Assembly (NCBI GenBank): GCA_947177695.1
Contig: CAMWVO010000134.1
Location: 1 to 6,003 of the forward strand
Direction: 5' to 3'
Length of the DNA: 6,003 bases
Source of the DNA: an uncultured Clostridia bacterium
GTDB taxonomy: Bacteria > Bacillota > Clostridia > Oscillospirales > Ruminococcaceae
Position numbers and translations under genes: made by a program
The notes under the pieces: model-generated
Seen by the model: only the letters and a program-made list of their open reading frames with translations
Database searches by the model: none
What the model was told of the DNA's origin: nothing
Part shown: one piece after another, positions 5,201 to 6,003 of the stretch
Numbering within the stretch: the first letter of the stretch is position 1
Layout of the letters: each line of letters starts with the position of its first letter

Positions 5201-6003
5201 ATGAGCAAGATCAAGCTTATGACCGACTCGGCGTCCGATATTCCACAGGAGCTGGAAAAAAAGTACGACATAAGGATACTCCGCTTCCCTATCACACTGG
5301 GGGACAAGTCGTTCTGCGACAGGGATTACGACAATTTGACGTACTACAAAATGCTCAAGGAATCAAAGGATTTCCCCACCCATGCACAGATCACAGCCTT
5401 TGAGTTTGAGGAGCTGTACAAGGAATACTTCGATCAGGGCTACGACGACCTTATTTACGTTGCGATAGCCTCCCTCGGCTCGGCGACCTACAGCAACGCC
5501 GTTATGGCGGTTGACAATTTCTATGAGGCAAATCCCGAAGCAAAGGACAAGTTCAAAATTCACGTTATTGATTCGGGAAACTACACCGGAGTGTACGGTA
5601 TGCCGCTGATACGCTCTGCCGAAAAGATCGAAAAGGGGGCTTCCGCAGAGGAGGTCGTGACCTATATGCAGGACTGGCTTGCAAACGCGGAGGTACATTT
5701 CGGCTGCTACACCCTTGAATTTGTAAAGCGTTCCGGACGTGTAAGCACTGCTGCCGCTTTCGTGGGAGAGCTTATGGGGCTTCGTCCTGTTATTCAGATA
5801 AAAAAAGGAATTTCCACAACCGACGCAAAGGTTCGCGGAGACAAGGCGGTAATTCCCAAAATCGTTGAGATAACCGCAAGCAGGATCATTCCACAGACCC
5901 CCTACGGTCTTGTATACGCCGACAACGACGAGCAGGTAAAGGAGCTTGCGGCTGCGCTTACCAAGAAGCTTGGCTATCCTCCCGAACTGCAGTTTCGTAT
6001 AGG
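5201..6003 (+). CDS. DegV family protein, fatty-acid binding (FakB-like; partial, 3' end outside window)
   Basis: DegV proteins bind a fatty acid. In Firmicutes, FakB members present it to the kinase FakA, which makes acyl-phosphate for phospholipid synthesis. The frame is open from the ATG at 5201 to the window edge, giving 267 residues. The family is usually about 280-300 residues, so only the C-terminal tip is missing. Visible family motifs are MTDSASDIP (7-15), PTHAQIT (59-65), ASLGSATYSNA (90-100), VIDSGNYTGVYG (122-133) and LEFVKRSGRVS (172-182), followed by GLRPVIQIKKG (193-203). The 90-100 motif differs from the textbook SSGLSGTY form, as in a common clostridial subgroup. The conserved histidine expected near the C-terminus is beyond the edge and cannot be checked. 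AGAAAGGA lies 8 bases before the start. It is the last visible gene of the rightward operon. The bound lipid and the partner kinase are not shown by the sequence. Confidence 0.94.
   Translation, partial: MSKIKLMTDSASDIPQELEKKYDIRILRFPITLGDKSFCDRDYDNLTYYKMLKESKDFPTHAQITAFEFEELYKEYFDQGYDDLIYVAIASLGSATYSNAVMAVDNFYEANPEAKDKFKIHVIDSGNYTGVYGMPLIRSAEKIEKGASAEEVVTYMQDWLANAEVHFGCYTLEFVKRSGRVSTAAAFVGELMGLRPVIQIKKGISTTDAKVRGDKAVIPKIVEITASRIIPQTPYGLVYADNDEQVKELAAALTKKLGYPPELQFRI

Overview
The window looks like part of a Gram-positive, Clostridia-type chromosome, most likely a Ruminococcus-like gut or rumen bacterium. This is inferred from the gene families, a lipoprotein with a family 2 carbohydrate-binding-like domain, strong GGAGG-type ribosome binding sites, consensus sigma-A promoters, and an AT-rich intergenic region between coding DNA of balanced base composition. 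The species cannot be fixed from the sequence alone. No mobile element, tRNA, rRNA, CRISPR array or phage signature was seen.

Left half (1-2577, minus strand): three genes read leftward from a promoter at about 2671-2699. They are a membrane-anchored D-Ala-D-Ala carboxypeptidase of the S11 family (1468-2577), uracil-DNA glycosylase ung (798-1466) and a secreted lipoprotein whose C-terminal part is a CBM2-like domain (766 to beyond base 1). The carboxypeptidase stop and the ung start are one base apart, so ung is probably translationally coupled. Only 31 bases separate ung from the lipoprotein gene.

Centre (2578-2798): a 221-base AT-rich divergent intergenic region holds back-to-back sigma-A promoters with 32 bases between their -35 boxes. 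A GC-rich imperfect hairpin lies in the leader of the carboxypeptidase transcript, and a small inverted repeat lies inside the rightward promoter.

Right half (2799-6003, plus strand): four closely spaced genes follow the rightward promoter. They are a CaCA-family sodium/calcium antiporter (2799-3758), a pyridoxal/pyridoxamine kinase (3798-4658), the tRNA wobble 2'-O-methyltransferase trmL (4674-5168) and a DegV-family fatty-acid-binding protein (5201 to beyond 6003). The gaps are 39, 15 and 32 bases, with no convincing terminator between them, so they probably form one transcript. The four functions do not make an obvious single pathway.

Most of the window is ordinary housekeeping content. 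The item most worth following is the edge-truncated lipoprotein, which combines a surface anchor, an acidic-aromatic repeat, a Thr/Ala/Glu-rich linker and a CBM2-like domain. I found no convincing evidence of a novel multi-gene system.
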